Source: an uncultured Pelagibacteraceae bacterium
GTDB taxonomy: Bacteria > Pseudomonadota > Alphaproteobacteria > Pelagibacterales > Pelagibacteraceae
Length of the DNA stretch: 64,000 bases
Direction of reading: 5' to 3'
NCBI GenBank assembly: GCA_902604795.1
Contig: CACKZV010000005.1
Coordinates: 16,876-80,875, forward strand
Position numbers and translations under genes: made by a program. Shown piece by piece: positions 1 through 7,786 of this stretch; position 1 is the first letter of the stretch, and every line of letters starts with the position of its first letter. The notes beneath the pieces are model-generated. The model saw only the letters and a program-made list of their open reading frames with translations. It was not told the DNA's origin and ran no database searches.

Positions 1-1369
1 TCCAACCAAAAAATGGCTGATGTCTCATCTCAATTGTTACAAATAAAACCTTATAAATTGCAAAGAAAAAAGGTATCTGTATAAAAATTGGAAGACACCC
101 ACTAATTGGATTAACTTTTTCTCTTTTGTATAATGCCATCATCTCTTGTTGAAGTTTCATTTTATCCTCTTTATGCAACTCTTTTAGTCTCGTCATTTCT
201 GGCTGAAGAACTTTCATTTTAGCCATGGACCTAAATGAGTAATTTGCAAGTGGAAAAAATGCTAATCTTATACAAGCAGTTATCATTATAATTGCTATTC
301 CAAAATTGCCAGCTAGATTAAAGAAATATTGAATTGCAAAGAATAAAGGTTTTACAATGAAGTAAAACCATCCCCAATCAATTGCTAAATCAAATTTATT
401 AATATTTTCACTCTCAGCATATCCATCAATAACGTTTACTTCTTTTGCAGCAATTATTACTCTAATTGAGTTGCTTTTTGTCTCGTTTGCACCAACTTCT
501 GTTGCATTCGTTTCAATAAAATTAGCTCTAAATTTATTTTTGTAATCAAAATCAGATCTAAAACTTTTATCTTTTTCAGGGATAAGACTAGTAAGCCAAT
601 ACTTATCAGTTATACCAAGCCATCCAGATTGTGCATTCTTGGAATATTTTTTTTCTTCAATATCATCATAATCTTCTTCAACTAATTGATCATCAAAAAC
701 TCCAATTAAGCCTTCATGCAAAATATAAAAATTAGTTACATCGGGGGCTACATTTCTTATGATTTGTCCATATGGATAAAAGTTATAAGTTTTATCCGAA
801 CTATTAATTATCGTTTGTTTGATATTAAAAAGATATTGTTTATCTAAACTTATTTCTTTTATGAATTTAATATTTTGACTGTTAGTCCAACTTAATATCA
901 CTGGGGAATTAGGTGTTAGTTTGCTACTTCCTTCTATGCTCCAAAGAGATTTTGAGTTTGGTAAATTAATATTTTTACTAGTTGTTGCCCATCCAGTTTC
1001 TACATAATATCCATTATCAGACTGTTTAGGATTTAGCAGAATTACATTATCATCTCCATTTAAAGTATTTGTATAATTTTTAAAAGTTAAGTCGTCTATT
1101 GATGATCCAATTAATGAAATTGAGCCTTTAATTTTGTCATTTTCAAAAAGAATTCTATCATTTTCTTTTAAAGCATCAGTTCTTGATATTTTAATTGTTT
1201 CCTCATCCTGAACTAATGACGGTGCATCCGTTGAAGAATTTTCACTAACAATATTTTTATCATTTTGAATATCTTTTTGTTCTACTACTACCGGAGCAAA
1301 GAATAAACTATAAAGAATTATTACTGCTGCACTTAAAGATATTGCGGCAATTACATTTTTTGTATCCAT
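1..1369 (-). CDS. yidC: Membrane protein insertase YidC (C-terminus cut by window edge)
   Basis: Not in the ORF track because it runs off the window; translating the minus strand from the ATG at 1369 gives an open frame to base 1 (about 456 residues). The start MDTKNVIAAIS leads into an N-terminal membrane segment, then a large periplasmic domain, then the conserved YidC core (FNLAGNFGIAIIMIT; LQPEMTRLKELHKEDKMKLQ; VNPISGCLPIFIQIPFFFAIYK). YidC inserts and folds inner-membrane proteins alone or with Sec. It is last in the rpmH-rnpA-yidD-yidC run, 3 nt after yidD, the standard bacterial order. The final transmembrane helices lie outside the window. Confidence 0.97.
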   Translation of the reverse strand, partial: MDTKNVIAAISLSAAVIILYSLFFAPVVVEQKDIQNDKNIVSENSSTDAPSLVQDEETIKISRTDALKENDRILFENDKIKGSISLIGSSIDDLTFKNYTNTLNGDDNVILLNPKQSDNGYYVETGWATTSKNINLPNSKSLWSIEGSSKLTPNSPVILSWTNSQNIKFIKEISLDKQYLFNIKQTIINSSDKTYNFYPYGQIIRNVAPDVTNFYILHEGLIGVFDDQLVEEDYDDIEEKKYSKNAQSGWLGITDKYWLTSLIPEKDKSFRSDFDYKNKFRANFIETNATEVGANETKSNSIRVIIAAKEVNVIDGYAESENINKFDLAIDWGWFYFIVKPLFFAIQYFFNLAGNFGIAIIMITACIRLAFFPLANYSFRSMAKMKVLQPEMTRLKELHKEDKMKLQQEMMALYKREKVNPISGCLPIFIQIPFFFAIYKVLFVTIEMRHQPFFGW

Positions 1370-1372
1370 AAA

Positions 1373-1615
1373 TTACTTTTTCTTTTTAACTGGATCAAAT
1401 CCCTCTCCACCACCCAAAATTTTTACCGGATGGCAACTAAGTATTCTTTTAAATCCATTAATACTTCCTTTTAAAATTCCATTCTCTTTTATGTTTTCAA
1501 TAAAATAATCAGAACATGTTGGAAGATATCTACAATTATTACCTAGATATGGAGATATAAGTATTTGATAAAACCTTATAATCTTGATTATTAAAAATTT
1601 AACAAAATTAGTCAT
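1373..1615 (-). CDS. yidD: Membrane protein insertion efficiency factor YidD
   Basis: 80 residues, the usual size for the family. An N-terminal amphipathic or hydrophobic stretch (FVKFLIIKIIRFYQILISP) is followed by the family's cysteine-bearing core (CRYLPTCSDY; LSCHPV; GGGEGFDPV). YidD is a small inner-membrane-associated protein thought to help YidC-dependent insertion. It overlaps the end of rnpA by 4 nt and precedes yidC, so translational coupling is likely. Confidence 0.96.
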   Translation of the reverse strand: MTNFVKFLIIKIIRFYQILISPYLGNNCRYLPTCSDYFIENIKENGILKGSINGFKRILSCHPVKILGGGEGFDPVKKKK

Positions 1616-1953
1616 TTAATTTTTTTAAAGTCTTCTAGTGTTGCGTTTTTTATTGCTTCATAGGAATCTTTGCTAACAGAAATTCTTGCGATCAATAAAT
1701 AACAGTAATTAAGATTAATGTTAATTGATTTCACAGCTTCGTTCATAATATTTCTTAGTCTTCTTTTAATTTTGTTTCTTGTTACTGCATTTCCAATTTT
1801 CTTTTTGGCTACAAAACTAATATTTAATCTATTATTATTTTTATCAGAAAGTTTTTTAAAGAAAATTGTTAAGTATTTATTAGAAATTTTTTTTCCACTC
1901 AGAATAGACTTAAAATCCTCATTTTTAGAAAGGCTAACAATCTTGTTTTTCAT
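1612..1953 (-). CDS. rnpA: Ribonuclease P protein component
   Basis: 113 residues. The conserved RnpA motif is visible as VAKKKIGNAVTRNKIKRRLRNIMNEA (match to the RNR signature, residues about 48-73). It is the basic protein cofactor of RNase P, which with the catalytic RNA matures tRNA 5' ends. The ATG overlaps the rpmH stop by one base (TAATG), so it is co-translated with L34, a classic arrangement. The plus-strand ORF 1718-2038 over it is a shadow. Confidence 0.96.
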   Translation of the reverse strand: MKNKIVSLSKNEDFKSILSGKKISNKYLTIFFKKLSDKNNNRLNISFVAKKKIGNAVTRNKIKRRLRNIMNEAVKSININLNYCYLLIARISVSKDSYEAIKNATLEDFKKIK

Positions 1954-2090
1954 TAAGCGTTTGTTAATTTTTTTCTTCCTTTGGCCCTTCTTCTTTTTAA
2001 TACTTTTCTTCCACCCTTTGTCTTTTTTTTTGCTCTAAAGCCAACAGCCTTTTTTCTTTTTCTATTACTTGGTTGATATGTACGTTTCAT
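1953..2090 (-). CDS. rpmH: 50S ribosomal protein L34
   Basis: 45 residues, too short for the ORF track; read from the minus strand starting at the ATG complementary to 2088-2090. The protein starts [20 protein letters not shown] and ends [11 protein letters not shown], an unmistakable L34. It is a component of the large ribosomal subunit. First gene of the rpmH-rnpA-yidD-yidC operon; the 82-nt gap to the divergent VTT gene should hold its promoter. Confidence 0.97.
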   Translation of the reverse strand: MKRTYQPSNRKRKKAVGFRAKKKTKGGRKVLKRRRAKGRKKLTNA

Positions 2091-2172
2091 TGTTGTTAAA
2101 TAAATGTTAAATTTCGGTAGTTATACAAATATATATATATAAGTACAGTGATTTTTAATAAGTTAAAAATCA

Positions 2173-2892
2173 ATGAATAGAGAAAAAAAAATTAAACTAT
2201 TTTTAGGCTCTGCCTACATTTTGATAGTATTTGTTTTTTTATTGATTTTTTTTAACAACTTTTCCTTTCAGGATTTCTCAAGTTATGAATTAATTAGAGA
2301 AAATAGAGAAGCTTTAGAGAATATTAAAAATAGTAATATTTTTTTATCAAGTATTATTTTTCTAATAGGTACCATAGTCTGGGTTCTTTTATTAGGCTTT
2401 GGATCTCCAGTATTTCTAGTTGGTGGTTTTATTTTTGGAAAGTGGTTAGGAACTTTTTTAATAGTTTTTGGGTTATCTATTGGCGCAACACTTCTTTATA
2501 TGTTTGCAAATTATTTTTTTAAAGATTTGGTTCAGGAAAAATTTTCATCTCGTTTTAGTAATTTTACTGAAAAGTTTAAAAAGAATGAGTTTGTTTTTTT
2601 TCTAATCTATAGATTTATTGGTGGCATTCCTTTTTTTATCTCAAATATTTTACCTACAATATTTAATGTTAAGGTTAGAAATTTCTTTCTGGGATCAATA
2701 ATTGGCATGACTCCACAATTATTTGTTGGAGCATCTCTTGGTGCTGGTTTGAGTAAGATATTGGAGGAAAATTCTGAGGTACCAAGTGTTTTAGAATTAA
2801 TTTTTTCTCCTGATATTTATTTACCAATTCTGGGAATTATAATTTTAGTTATAATTGGGTTTTTGCTAAAAAAAAAATTTTATACAAAATAA
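2173..2892 (+). CDS. TVP38/TMEM64 (VTT-domain) integral membrane protein
   Basis: 239 residues with about five or six hydrophobic segments: N-terminal helix at 9-27, then 57-80, 83-113, 138-162, 170-190 and a C-terminal helix near 213-233. The middle carries the VTT signature (FGSPVFLVGGFIFGKWLG; YRFIGGIPFF; IGMTPQLFVGASLG). Family members (DedA/TVP38 superfamily) are inner-membrane proteins linked to lipid scrambling or envelope homeostasis; the substrate here is unknown. It diverges from rpmH and converges on tRNA-Thr. Confidence 0.85.
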   Translation: MNREKKIKLFLGSAYILIVFVFLLIFFNNFSFQDFSSYELIRENREALENIKNSNIFLSSIIFLIGTIVWVLLLGFGSPVFLVGGFIFGKWLGTFLIVFGLSIGATLLYMFANYFFKDLVQEKFSSRFSNFTEKFKKNEFVFFLIYRFIGGIPFFISNILPTIFNVKVRNFFLGSIIGMTPQLFVGASLGAGLSKILEENSEVPSVLELIFSPDIYLPILGIIILVIIGFLLKKKFYTK

Positions 2893-2895
2893 TAG

Positions 2896-2969
2896 TGGTG
2901 CCCCCATCCAGAATTGAACTGGAAACTCATCCTTACCATGGATGTGTTATACCATTTAACTATAGGGGC
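2896..2969 (-). tRNA. tRNA-Thr (anticodon GGT)
   Basis: On the minus strand GCCCCTA pairs with TGGGGGC to give the acceptor stem. The D arm is GTTA/TAAC. The anticodon stem CATCC/GGATG encloses loop ATGGTAA (anticodon GGT, Thr). The T arm is TCCAG/CTGGA. The CCA end is encoded. It lies 3 nt beyond the stop of the convergent VTT gene. Confidence 0.95.
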
Positions 2970-3063
2970 TATATTTACTTAAATTAGTGTATAAAATTAA
3001 TTTTTTCAAATTATTGCCTTATTTTTTTTTAAAAATGAGTTATATCTATTTAAGGAAAATGTT

Positions 3064-3261
3064 ATGGGAATTCACTACACCTATGGAGCTAATAAAAATG
3101 CAAAGCTCATGGAAAAAAAAGCTAAACGAGAGAAAAAGCTTGCAGAAAAAAGAGCAAAAAAACAGGTGAAAACTGGCCCAGTAAAAATTGAAGAAGACAA
3201 AACGATTCCTCTCGACCAGGTTATAACACTTGATCACCTTACAAATCCTGACAAAAAATAA
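3064..3261 (+). CDS. Small lysine-rich conserved-looking hypothetical protein
   Basis: 65 residues starting MGIHYTYGANKNAKLMEKKAKREKK; very basic and probably coiled in the middle (residues 13-35), with an acidic-to-polar tail ending DHLTNPDKK. An AAGGAA sequence lies just upstream of the ATG. No family recognised. It is followed after 3 nt by another tiny basic ORF and then dcd, so it probably belongs to the dcd-murA transcription unit. An RNA- or ribosome-associated role is only a guess from charge. Confidence 0.6.
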   Translation: MGIHYTYGANKNAKLMEKKAKREKKLAEKRAKKQVKTGPVKIEEDKTIPLDQVITLDHLTNPDKK

Positions 3262-3264
3262 ATA

Positions 3265-3369
3265 ATGAGTTCAAAAAAGAATAATTTTAGTAAACTTGAA
3301 CTTGCCTTAAGAAAAAATTTAAAAAAAAGAAAAGAATTCCAAAAAAAAACAAAGAAAAAAAATAAATAA
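3265..3369 (+). CDS. Tiny lysine-rich hypothetical protein coupled to dcd
   Basis: 34-residue ORF (starts [20 protein letters not shown]), below the ORF-track cutoff. It sits 3 nt after the previous small gene, and its stop overlaps the dcd start codon in a TAATG, which favours real, coupled translation. The protein is nearly all Lys/Arg/Asn/Gln after residue 16. No function can be assigned. Confidence 0.5.
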   Translation: MSSKKNNFSKLELALRKNLKKRKEFQKKTKKKNK

Positions 3370-3923
3370 TGTCGGTCCAATCTGATAAGTGGATTATACA
3401 AATGGCCAGAGATAATGATATGATCTCTCCTTTTGTAGACAAACAAGTTAGAGGAGACAAAATATCATTTGGTGTTTCATCATATGGTTATGATGCGAGA
3501 GTTTCTGATGAATTTAAAATTTTTACCAACGTAAATTCTGAAATTGTAGATCCAAAAAATTTTAAATCTTCAAATTTTATTACAAAAAACTCATCTGAAT
3601 GTATAATACCACCCAATTCATTCGTATTAGCGAGAACAGTAGAATATTTTAAGATTCCTAAAAATGTTTTGGTTATATGTTTAGGAAAATCTACATATGC
3701 AAGATGTGGAATAATTGTCAACGTCACACCCCTCGAACCAGGTTGGGAGGGACATGTAACATTAGAATTTTCTAATACAACACCGTTGCCAGCAAAAATT
3801 TACGCCAATGAAGGAGTTGCTCAATTTGTTTTTATTAAGGGCAATGAGGATCCAGCTGTTTCATATGCAGATAGAAATGGTAAATATCAAGGTCAAAAGG
3901 GAGTTACACTTCCAAAAATATAA
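3369..3923 (+). CDS. dcd: dCTP deaminase
   Basis: 184 residues, full length for Dcd. Family motifs are visible: [14 protein letters not shown], the nucleotide-binding [33 protein letters not shown] with the catalytic Glu region, and the C-terminal [13 protein letters not shown] tail. The enzyme deaminates dCTP to dUTP, feeding dTMP synthesis in the cytosol. Its ATG overlaps the upstream tiny ORF stop, and murA follows after 2 nt. Confidence 0.97.
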   Translation: MSVQSDKWIIQMARDNDMISPFVDKQVRGDKISFGVSSYGYDARVSDEFKIFTNVNSEIVDPKNFKSSNFITKNSSECIIPPNSFVLARTVEYFKIPKNVLVICLGKSTYARCGIIVNVTPLEPGWEGHVTLEFSNTTPLPAKIYANEGVAQFVFIKGNEDPAVSYADRNGKYQGQKGVTLPKI

Positions 3924-3925
3924 TA

Positions 3926-5188
3926 ATGGACAAATTTATTGTTAAAGGTCCTTGCAAAATAAAGGGCGAAATTTCAATTTCAGGTTCAAAAAACGCTGCC
4001 TTACCAATTTTGGCATCGACAATCTTATTCGAAAAAGAGGTAATAATAAAAAATTTACCTCGTGTTAAAGACATAAATACAATGATAAATCTTTTAAAAT
4101 CTCTTGGCTCTGAAATAAAATTTAATAAAAATAGAAAAATTGTTAAAATAACGAAGAAAAAAAAGCAAAATTTTTTTGCATCATATTCGCTTGTTAGAAC
4201 GATGAGAGCTGGAATATTAGTTTTAGGAGCGCTTGTTGCCAAACATCAAAAGTCTATTACTTCTTTGCCTGGTGGCTGCCTAATAGGGGCAAGACCTGTA
4301 AATTATCATTTGAATGCGCTTAAAAAACTTGGAATGAAATATGATATTAAGAAAGGCTATATCCACGCACATACGAAAGAAAAACTCAAAGGTGCAAAAA
4401 TCAGATTTTCAAAAATTAGTGTTGGAGCAACTGAAAATACAATTATAGCTGCATGTTTAGCAAATGGAATTACCATTCTTAGAAACTGTGCAATTGAACC
4501 AGAAATAATTGATTTAATAAATTTTTTAAAATCAGGTGGTGCAAAAATAAAATTTATAGGCAAACGTACTGTGAAGATAGAAGGTATTAAATCTTTAGAA
4601 AGTACGAGTTATTCAGTGATGTCAGATAGAATAGAAACAGGAACTTTTTGTGTAGCAGCATGTTTAACTGGAGGTAATTTAAAAATAAATAATTTTGATC
4701 CAAAAATTATAAAAACAGAATTATCATTACTAAAAAAAGTTGGAGCAAAAATTAAAGTAGCCAAAAAACAAATTCATATATCTGGTCCAAAAAAAATCAA
4801 AAATTTAAACAATTTAGTTACTAAAGAATATCCTAACTTTCCAACAGATTTACAAGCTCAGTTTATGGTTCTACTTTGTAAGGCTAAAGGTAAAAGTTCA
4901 ATAACTGAGAGTATTTTCGAAAATAGATTTATGCATGTAGCTGAATTAAGAAGATTAGGTGCTGAGATTTTAATTAAAAAAAATAAGGCATTTATTTCAG
5001 GTGATACTAACTTTCAAGCCGCAGAATTAATGTCTAGTGACTTAAGAGCCTCGGTTGCATTAGTTTTAGCTGCAATAGTTGCTACAGGATCGTCCACAAT
5101 TAATAGAATTTATCACCTTGATAGAGGATATGAAAATATAGAGAATAAACTAAGAAAAGTTGGGGTAAACATTCGACGTGTTAATTGA
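3926..5188 (+). CDS. murA: UDP-N-acetylglucosamine 1-carboxyvinyltransferase
   Basis: 420 residues. The N-terminus has the EPT-fold motif ISGSKNAALPILAST. The catalytic loop GGCLIGARPVNYH carries the Cys that forms the adduct with PEP (and is the fosfomycin target). VMSDRIETGTF and DLRASVALVLAA match the MurA signatures. It performs the first committed step of peptidoglycan synthesis. Next to dcd and overlapping the DUF2948 gene by 1 nt. Confidence 0.97.
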   Translation: MDKFIVKGPCKIKGEISISGSKNAALPILASTILFEKEVIIKNLPRVKDINTMINLLKSLGSEIKFNKNRKIVKITKKKKQNFFASYSLVRTMRAGILVLGALVAKHQKSITSLPGGCLIGARPVNYHLNALKKLGMKYDIKKGYIHAHTKEKLKGAKIRFSKISVGATENTIIAACLANGITILRNCAIEPEIIDLINFLKSGGAKIKFIGKRTVKIEGIKSLESTSYSVMSDRIETGTFCVAACLTGGNLKINNFDPKIIKTELSLLKKVGAKIKVAKKQIHISGPKKIKNLNNLVTKEYPNFPTDLQAQFMVLLCKAKGKSSITESIFENRFMHVAELRRLGAEILIKKNKAFISGDTNFQAAELMSSDLRASVALVLAAIVATGSSTINRIYHLDRGYENIENKLRKVGVNIRRVN

Positions 5189-5595
5189 TGGAAAACCAGT
5201 ATTTAAAAAAGATAATTGCACAAACTCCTGAAGATCTTCATATCATTTCAGCTTGCTGCTCTGAGGGTAAAGTTAATATTGACGATGTTAAATATTTAGC
5301 TTCTAACAAGATTTTTCTTATTTCAATAGCAAGATTTAGTAAAGAAGAGGAAAATAAAAATAAATTAATAAACAGTATTATCAAATTTGAATTTATTAAT
5401 TCGTCAAAATCTAAGAATATAGACCAAAATGACACTAATCTAACATTAGAATTATTAACAATTGATATTTTTAAGAAAGGGGAGAATTTTGAAATAACTA
5501 TGTTATTTTCGAAAAATAGAATTATAACTCTTGCCGCTGAAGTAATTGAAGTGACACTAGAGGATCAAAAAATAGTAAATGATAAAAATAATTAA
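5188..5595 (+). CDS. DUF2948 family protein
   Basis: 135 residues from the ATG at 5188. The track start at 5185 is a TTG inside murA; the ATG shares its A with the murA stop (TGATG), so I prefer it. The N-terminus (TPEDLHIISACCSEGKVNIDDVKYL) and position between murA and hisD match DUF2948, an alphaproteobacterial family of unknown function. Acidic and soluble. The 3' end overlaps hisD by 17 nt, implying coupled translation. Confidence 0.8.
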   Translation: MENQYLKKIIAQTPEDLHIISACCSEGKVNIDDVKYLASNKIFLISIARFSKEEENKNKLINSIIKFEFINSSKSKNIDQNDTNLTLELLTIDIFKKGENFEITMLFSKNRIITLAAEVIEVTLEDQKIVNDKNN

Positions 5596-6844
5596 TTGTA
5601 ATAAAAAAAATTACTTAAATAATTTAACACAATTTTTAGATCTTAGAAGATCTGGAAAAATAAATGAAAATAAAAAAATATCTAAAATTTTAAAAGATAT
5701 TAAGAACAATAAAAATAAAAGTCTTTTAAAATATGAGAAAAAATTTAGTAAAAATAGTCAAATTAAGCCAAGTATTAAGCAAATTAATAAAGCAATTAAA
5801 TCTTTAGACCCTAAGATTAAAAGAGCAATAGATTTTGCTTACAAACGGATACTTAAATTTCATTCTTTACAAAAAACTACAGATATCTTTTATAAAGATA
5901 ATCTAAACAATAAAATTGAGTATAAACATTTACCAATTCAATCGGTAGGTATTTATGTCCCAGCAAACCTACCATCAACACTATTGATGAATGCTATACC
6001 AGCAAAAATTGCAGGCGTTAAAAGAATTGTACTAGCAAATCCAAAAAATAATGGAAAATTAAATCCTGCAGTTTTATATGCAGCAAAAAAATTGGGAATT
6101 AATGAAATTTATTCAATGGGAGGCGCACAAGCTATAGGTAGTTTGGCTTATATTCAAAAAGTAAATAAAATTGTTGGACCGGGCAATATCTTTGTTGCTG
6201 GAGCTAAAAGACAGGTTTTTGGAGATGTAGGTATTGAAGGAATGATTGCCGGCCCATCTGAAATAACAATATTAGCAGATAGCAAAACTAATTTAGATGA
6301 AGTTACTACATCTATGATTGGGCAAGCCGAACATGACTCAAATTCTCAATGTATATTGATTACTAAAAATTCTAATTTGATTAACAAATTTAAGAAAGAT
6401 TTAGAATTAAAATTAAAAGATTTACCAAGAAAAAATATTGCATCTAAAAGCATTAAAAATAATGGACTAATTTTAAAAGTATATAATGATAGACAAATTA
6501 TTGATGCAATTAATGAGATAGCTCCTGAACACTTAGAAATAAATGTTAGCAATTATAAAAAGTATAAGAATAAAATTTTTAATGCGGGAAGTATTTGTAT
6601 AGGAAAATATTCTCCTATGGCATTAAGCGACTATGCTGTTGGGACAAATCATGTATTACCAACTAATTCGTCAGCTAAATTTTCGTCAGGCTTAAGTTTA
6701 AGTGAATTTTATAAAAAAATTAGCCTTATAACTCTTTCAAAAAAAGGTGTTGAGAAAATAGGAGAATACGCTACACATCTCGCTGAGTATGAAGAATTAA
6801 AAGGTCATGCTTTGAGTATAAAATCTAGAATAAATAAGGAGTAA
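5579..6844 (+). CDS. hisD: Histidinol dehydrogenase
   Basis: 421 residues. HisD motifs: VGIYVPANLPSTLLMNAIPAKIAG, MGGAQAIGSLAYI, VGPGNIFVAGAKRQVFGDVGIEGMIAGPSE, GQAEHDSNSQC, EHLEI and AVGTNHVLPT. It catalyses the last two steps of histidine synthesis, oxidising histidinol to histidine with NAD. It overlaps DUF2948 and is followed after 6 nt by infA. The N-terminal 60 residues are unusually Lys/Asn-rich, as expected at this base composition. Confidence 0.97.
   Translation: MIKIINCNKKNYLNNLTQFLDLRRSGKINENKKISKILKDIKNNKNKSLLKYEKKFSKNSQIKPSIKQINKAIKSLDPKIKRAIDFAYKRILKFHSLQKTTDIFYKDNLNNKIEYKHLPIQSVGIYVPANLPSTLLMNAIPAKIAGVKRIVLANPKNNGKLNPAVLYAAKKLGINEIYSMGGAQAIGSLAYIQKVNKIVGPGNIFVAGAKRQVFGDVGIEGMIAGPSEITILADSKTNLDEVTTSMIGQAEHDSNSQCILITKNSNLINKFKKDLELKLKDLPRKNIASKSIKNNGLILKVYNDRQIIDAINEIAPEHLEINVSNYKKYKNKIFNAGSICIGKYSPMALSDYAVGTNHVLPTNSSAKFSSGLSLSEFYKKISLITLSKKGVEKIGEYATHLAEYEELKGHALSIKSRINKE
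6836..6841 (+). promoter_or_regulatory. Shine-Dalgarno site of infA
   Basis: AAGGAG ends 9 nt before the TTG at 6851. It overlaps the end of hisD and supports TTG as the infA start, since there is no ATG in frame nearby. Confidence 0.7.
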
Positions 6845-6850
6845 CAAAAT

Positions 6851-7066
6851 TTGTCAAAACAAGATTTATTGGAATTTAAGGGTAAAGTCATCGATTTATT
6901 ACCTAACGCCATGTTCCGAGTAAAGCTTGAAAATAATCATATTGTTACAGCTCACACAGCTGGAAAGCTGAGGAAGAATAGGATTAGAGTTCTTCAGGGT
7001 GATAATGTAACAGTTGAAGTAACACCTTATGATTTGACAAAAGGAAGAATTATTTTTAGATTTTAA
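6851..7066 (+). CDS. infA: Translation initiation factor IF-1 (TTG start)
   Basis: 71 residues. [65 protein letters not shown] is a complete OB-fold IF-1. It binds the 30S A site and modulates initiation with IF-2 and IF-3. The start codon is TTG, backed by an AAGGAG 9 nt upstream. tRNA-Phe begins 5 nt after the stop, so mRNA and tRNA probably share a transcript. Confidence 0.96.
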   Translation: MSKQDLLEFKGKVIDLLPNAMFRVKLENNHIVTAHTAGKLRKNRIRVLQGDNVTVEVTPYDLTKGRIIFRF

Positions 7067-7071
7067 ATAAT

Positions 7072-7147
7072 GGCTTCGTAGCTCAGTTGGTAGAGCAGAG
7101 CCCTGAAAAGGCTTGTGTCGCTGGTTCGAGTCCCGCCGAAGCCACCA
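7072..7147 (+). tRNA. tRNA-Phe (anticodon GAA)
   Basis: Acceptor GGCTTCG pairs with CGAAGCC; D arm GCTC/GAGC; anticodon stem GAGCC/GGCTT with loop CTGAAAA (anticodon GAA); encoded CCA. The T stem (GCTGG/CCCGC) contains one apparent T-C mismatch, which is unusual. It lies 5 nt after infA. Confidence 0.95.
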
Positions 7148-7166
7148 CAAACTGTTAAAAGTGCGC

Positions 7167-7196
7167 TTGATTAAAGCTTGCATTCAAATTTAAAAT
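7167..7196 (+). promoter_or_regulatory. Probable sigma-70 promoter of the cold-shock gene
   Basis: TTGATT, an 18-nt spacer, then TAAAAT, predicting a start near 7203 and a leader of about 60 nt. The leader can form a small hairpin TAGCT-(7 nt)-AGCTA at 7213-7229. Structured leaders are typical of csp genes. Position read by eye only. Confidence 0.45.
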
Positions 7197-7264
7197 CTAA
7201 TAACTATCCCGCTAGCTGAAGTTTAGCTAAGTTTAATACAATAAAGAAAGAGTAAACAAAAAGT

Positions 7265-7477
7265 ATGAGTACATTAAAAGGAAAAGTAAAGTGGTTCAAC
7301 GGTAAGAAGGGCTACGGTTTTATAGAAAGAGAAGACGGAGAAAAAGATTGTTTCGTTCATGCAAGCGCAGTTCGTGAAGCAGGACTTCGTTTTTTGAATG
7401 AGAACGACGCTGTAGAATTTGAAATTCAGGACGGAGATAAAGGTCCAAGCGCAGTGAATTTAAAGAAAACTTCTTAA
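7265..7477 (+). CDS. Cold-shock protein, CspA family
   Basis: 70 residues: [20 protein letters not shown] contains RNP1 (KGYGFI), and CFVHASAV is RNP2, giving a single cold-shock OB fold that binds single-stranded RNA/DNA as an RNA chaperone. It has its own predicted promoter and leader between two tRNA genes. Codon choice is less AT-biased than its neighbours, consistent with high expression. Which csp paralogue it is cannot be told. Confidence 0.95.
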   Translation: MSTLKGKVKWFNGKKGYGFIEREDGEKDCFVHASAVREAGLRFLNENDAVEFEIQDGDKGPSAVNLKKTS

Positions 7478-7497
7478 AATTTATTTCATTTAAAATT

Positions 7498-7543
7498 TTG
7501 TATAGGAATAAAAGTAGGAAACCCTATGAATATTCCTATACAA
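7498..7543 (+). repeat. Perfect 13-bp inverted repeat downstream of csp
   Basis: TTGTATAGGAATA at 7498-7510 is the exact reverse complement of TATTCCTATACAA at 7531-7543. The 20-nt loop holds a second nested pairing (GTAGG/CCTAT). It begins 20 nt after the csp stop. No T tract follows, so it is not a standard intrinsic terminator; a processing or stabilising 3' stem or a small RNA are alternatives. The rest of 7478-7707 is AT-rich with no gene seen. Confidence 0.7.
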
Positions 7544-7707
7544 TACATACTTGCATTTTAATTTTAAAATGCTATTTAACTCTCATGTTTAAAAATAGTT
7601 ACATCTTTGTATCTTACAAAAGACATCATTTTCATGCTGGCTTGCAGCTAGCTATCTAACTATTTATAAATTTAAATTTAACTCTAATTAGTATAAAACA
7701 ACAATAA

Positions 7708-7782
7708 GCCCTGGTGGTGAAATGGTTATCACGTCAGTTTGTGGAACTGAAATTTTTGGTTCGATCCCAAGCCAGGGTACCA
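7708..7782 (+). tRNA. tRNA-His (anticodon GTG), alphaproteobacterial type without G-1
   Basis: Acceptor GCCCTGG pairs with CCAGGGT (G1-U72 wobble), discriminator A73, encoded CCA. D arm GTGA/TCAC; anticodon stem TCAGT/ACTGA with loop TTGTGGA (GTG). The base before G1 is A and no extra G-1 opposes the discriminator. U72/A73 without G-1 is the derived alphaproteobacterial tRNA-His type. A TATAAA at 7692-7697 could be its -10 box, but no convincing -35 is seen. hisS starts 4 nt after the CCA. Confidence 0.95.
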
Positions 7783-7786
7783 AAAA

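Noticed and set aside
1718-2038. 106-codon plus-strand ORF opposite rnpA/rpmH
   Set aside because: Hydrophobic shadow of the complementary lysine-rich genes.
6899-7183. 94-codon minus-strand ORF over infA and tRNA-Phe
   Set aside because: Covers a real gene and a tRNA on the other strand; the peptide is the known antisense-of-tRNA artefact.
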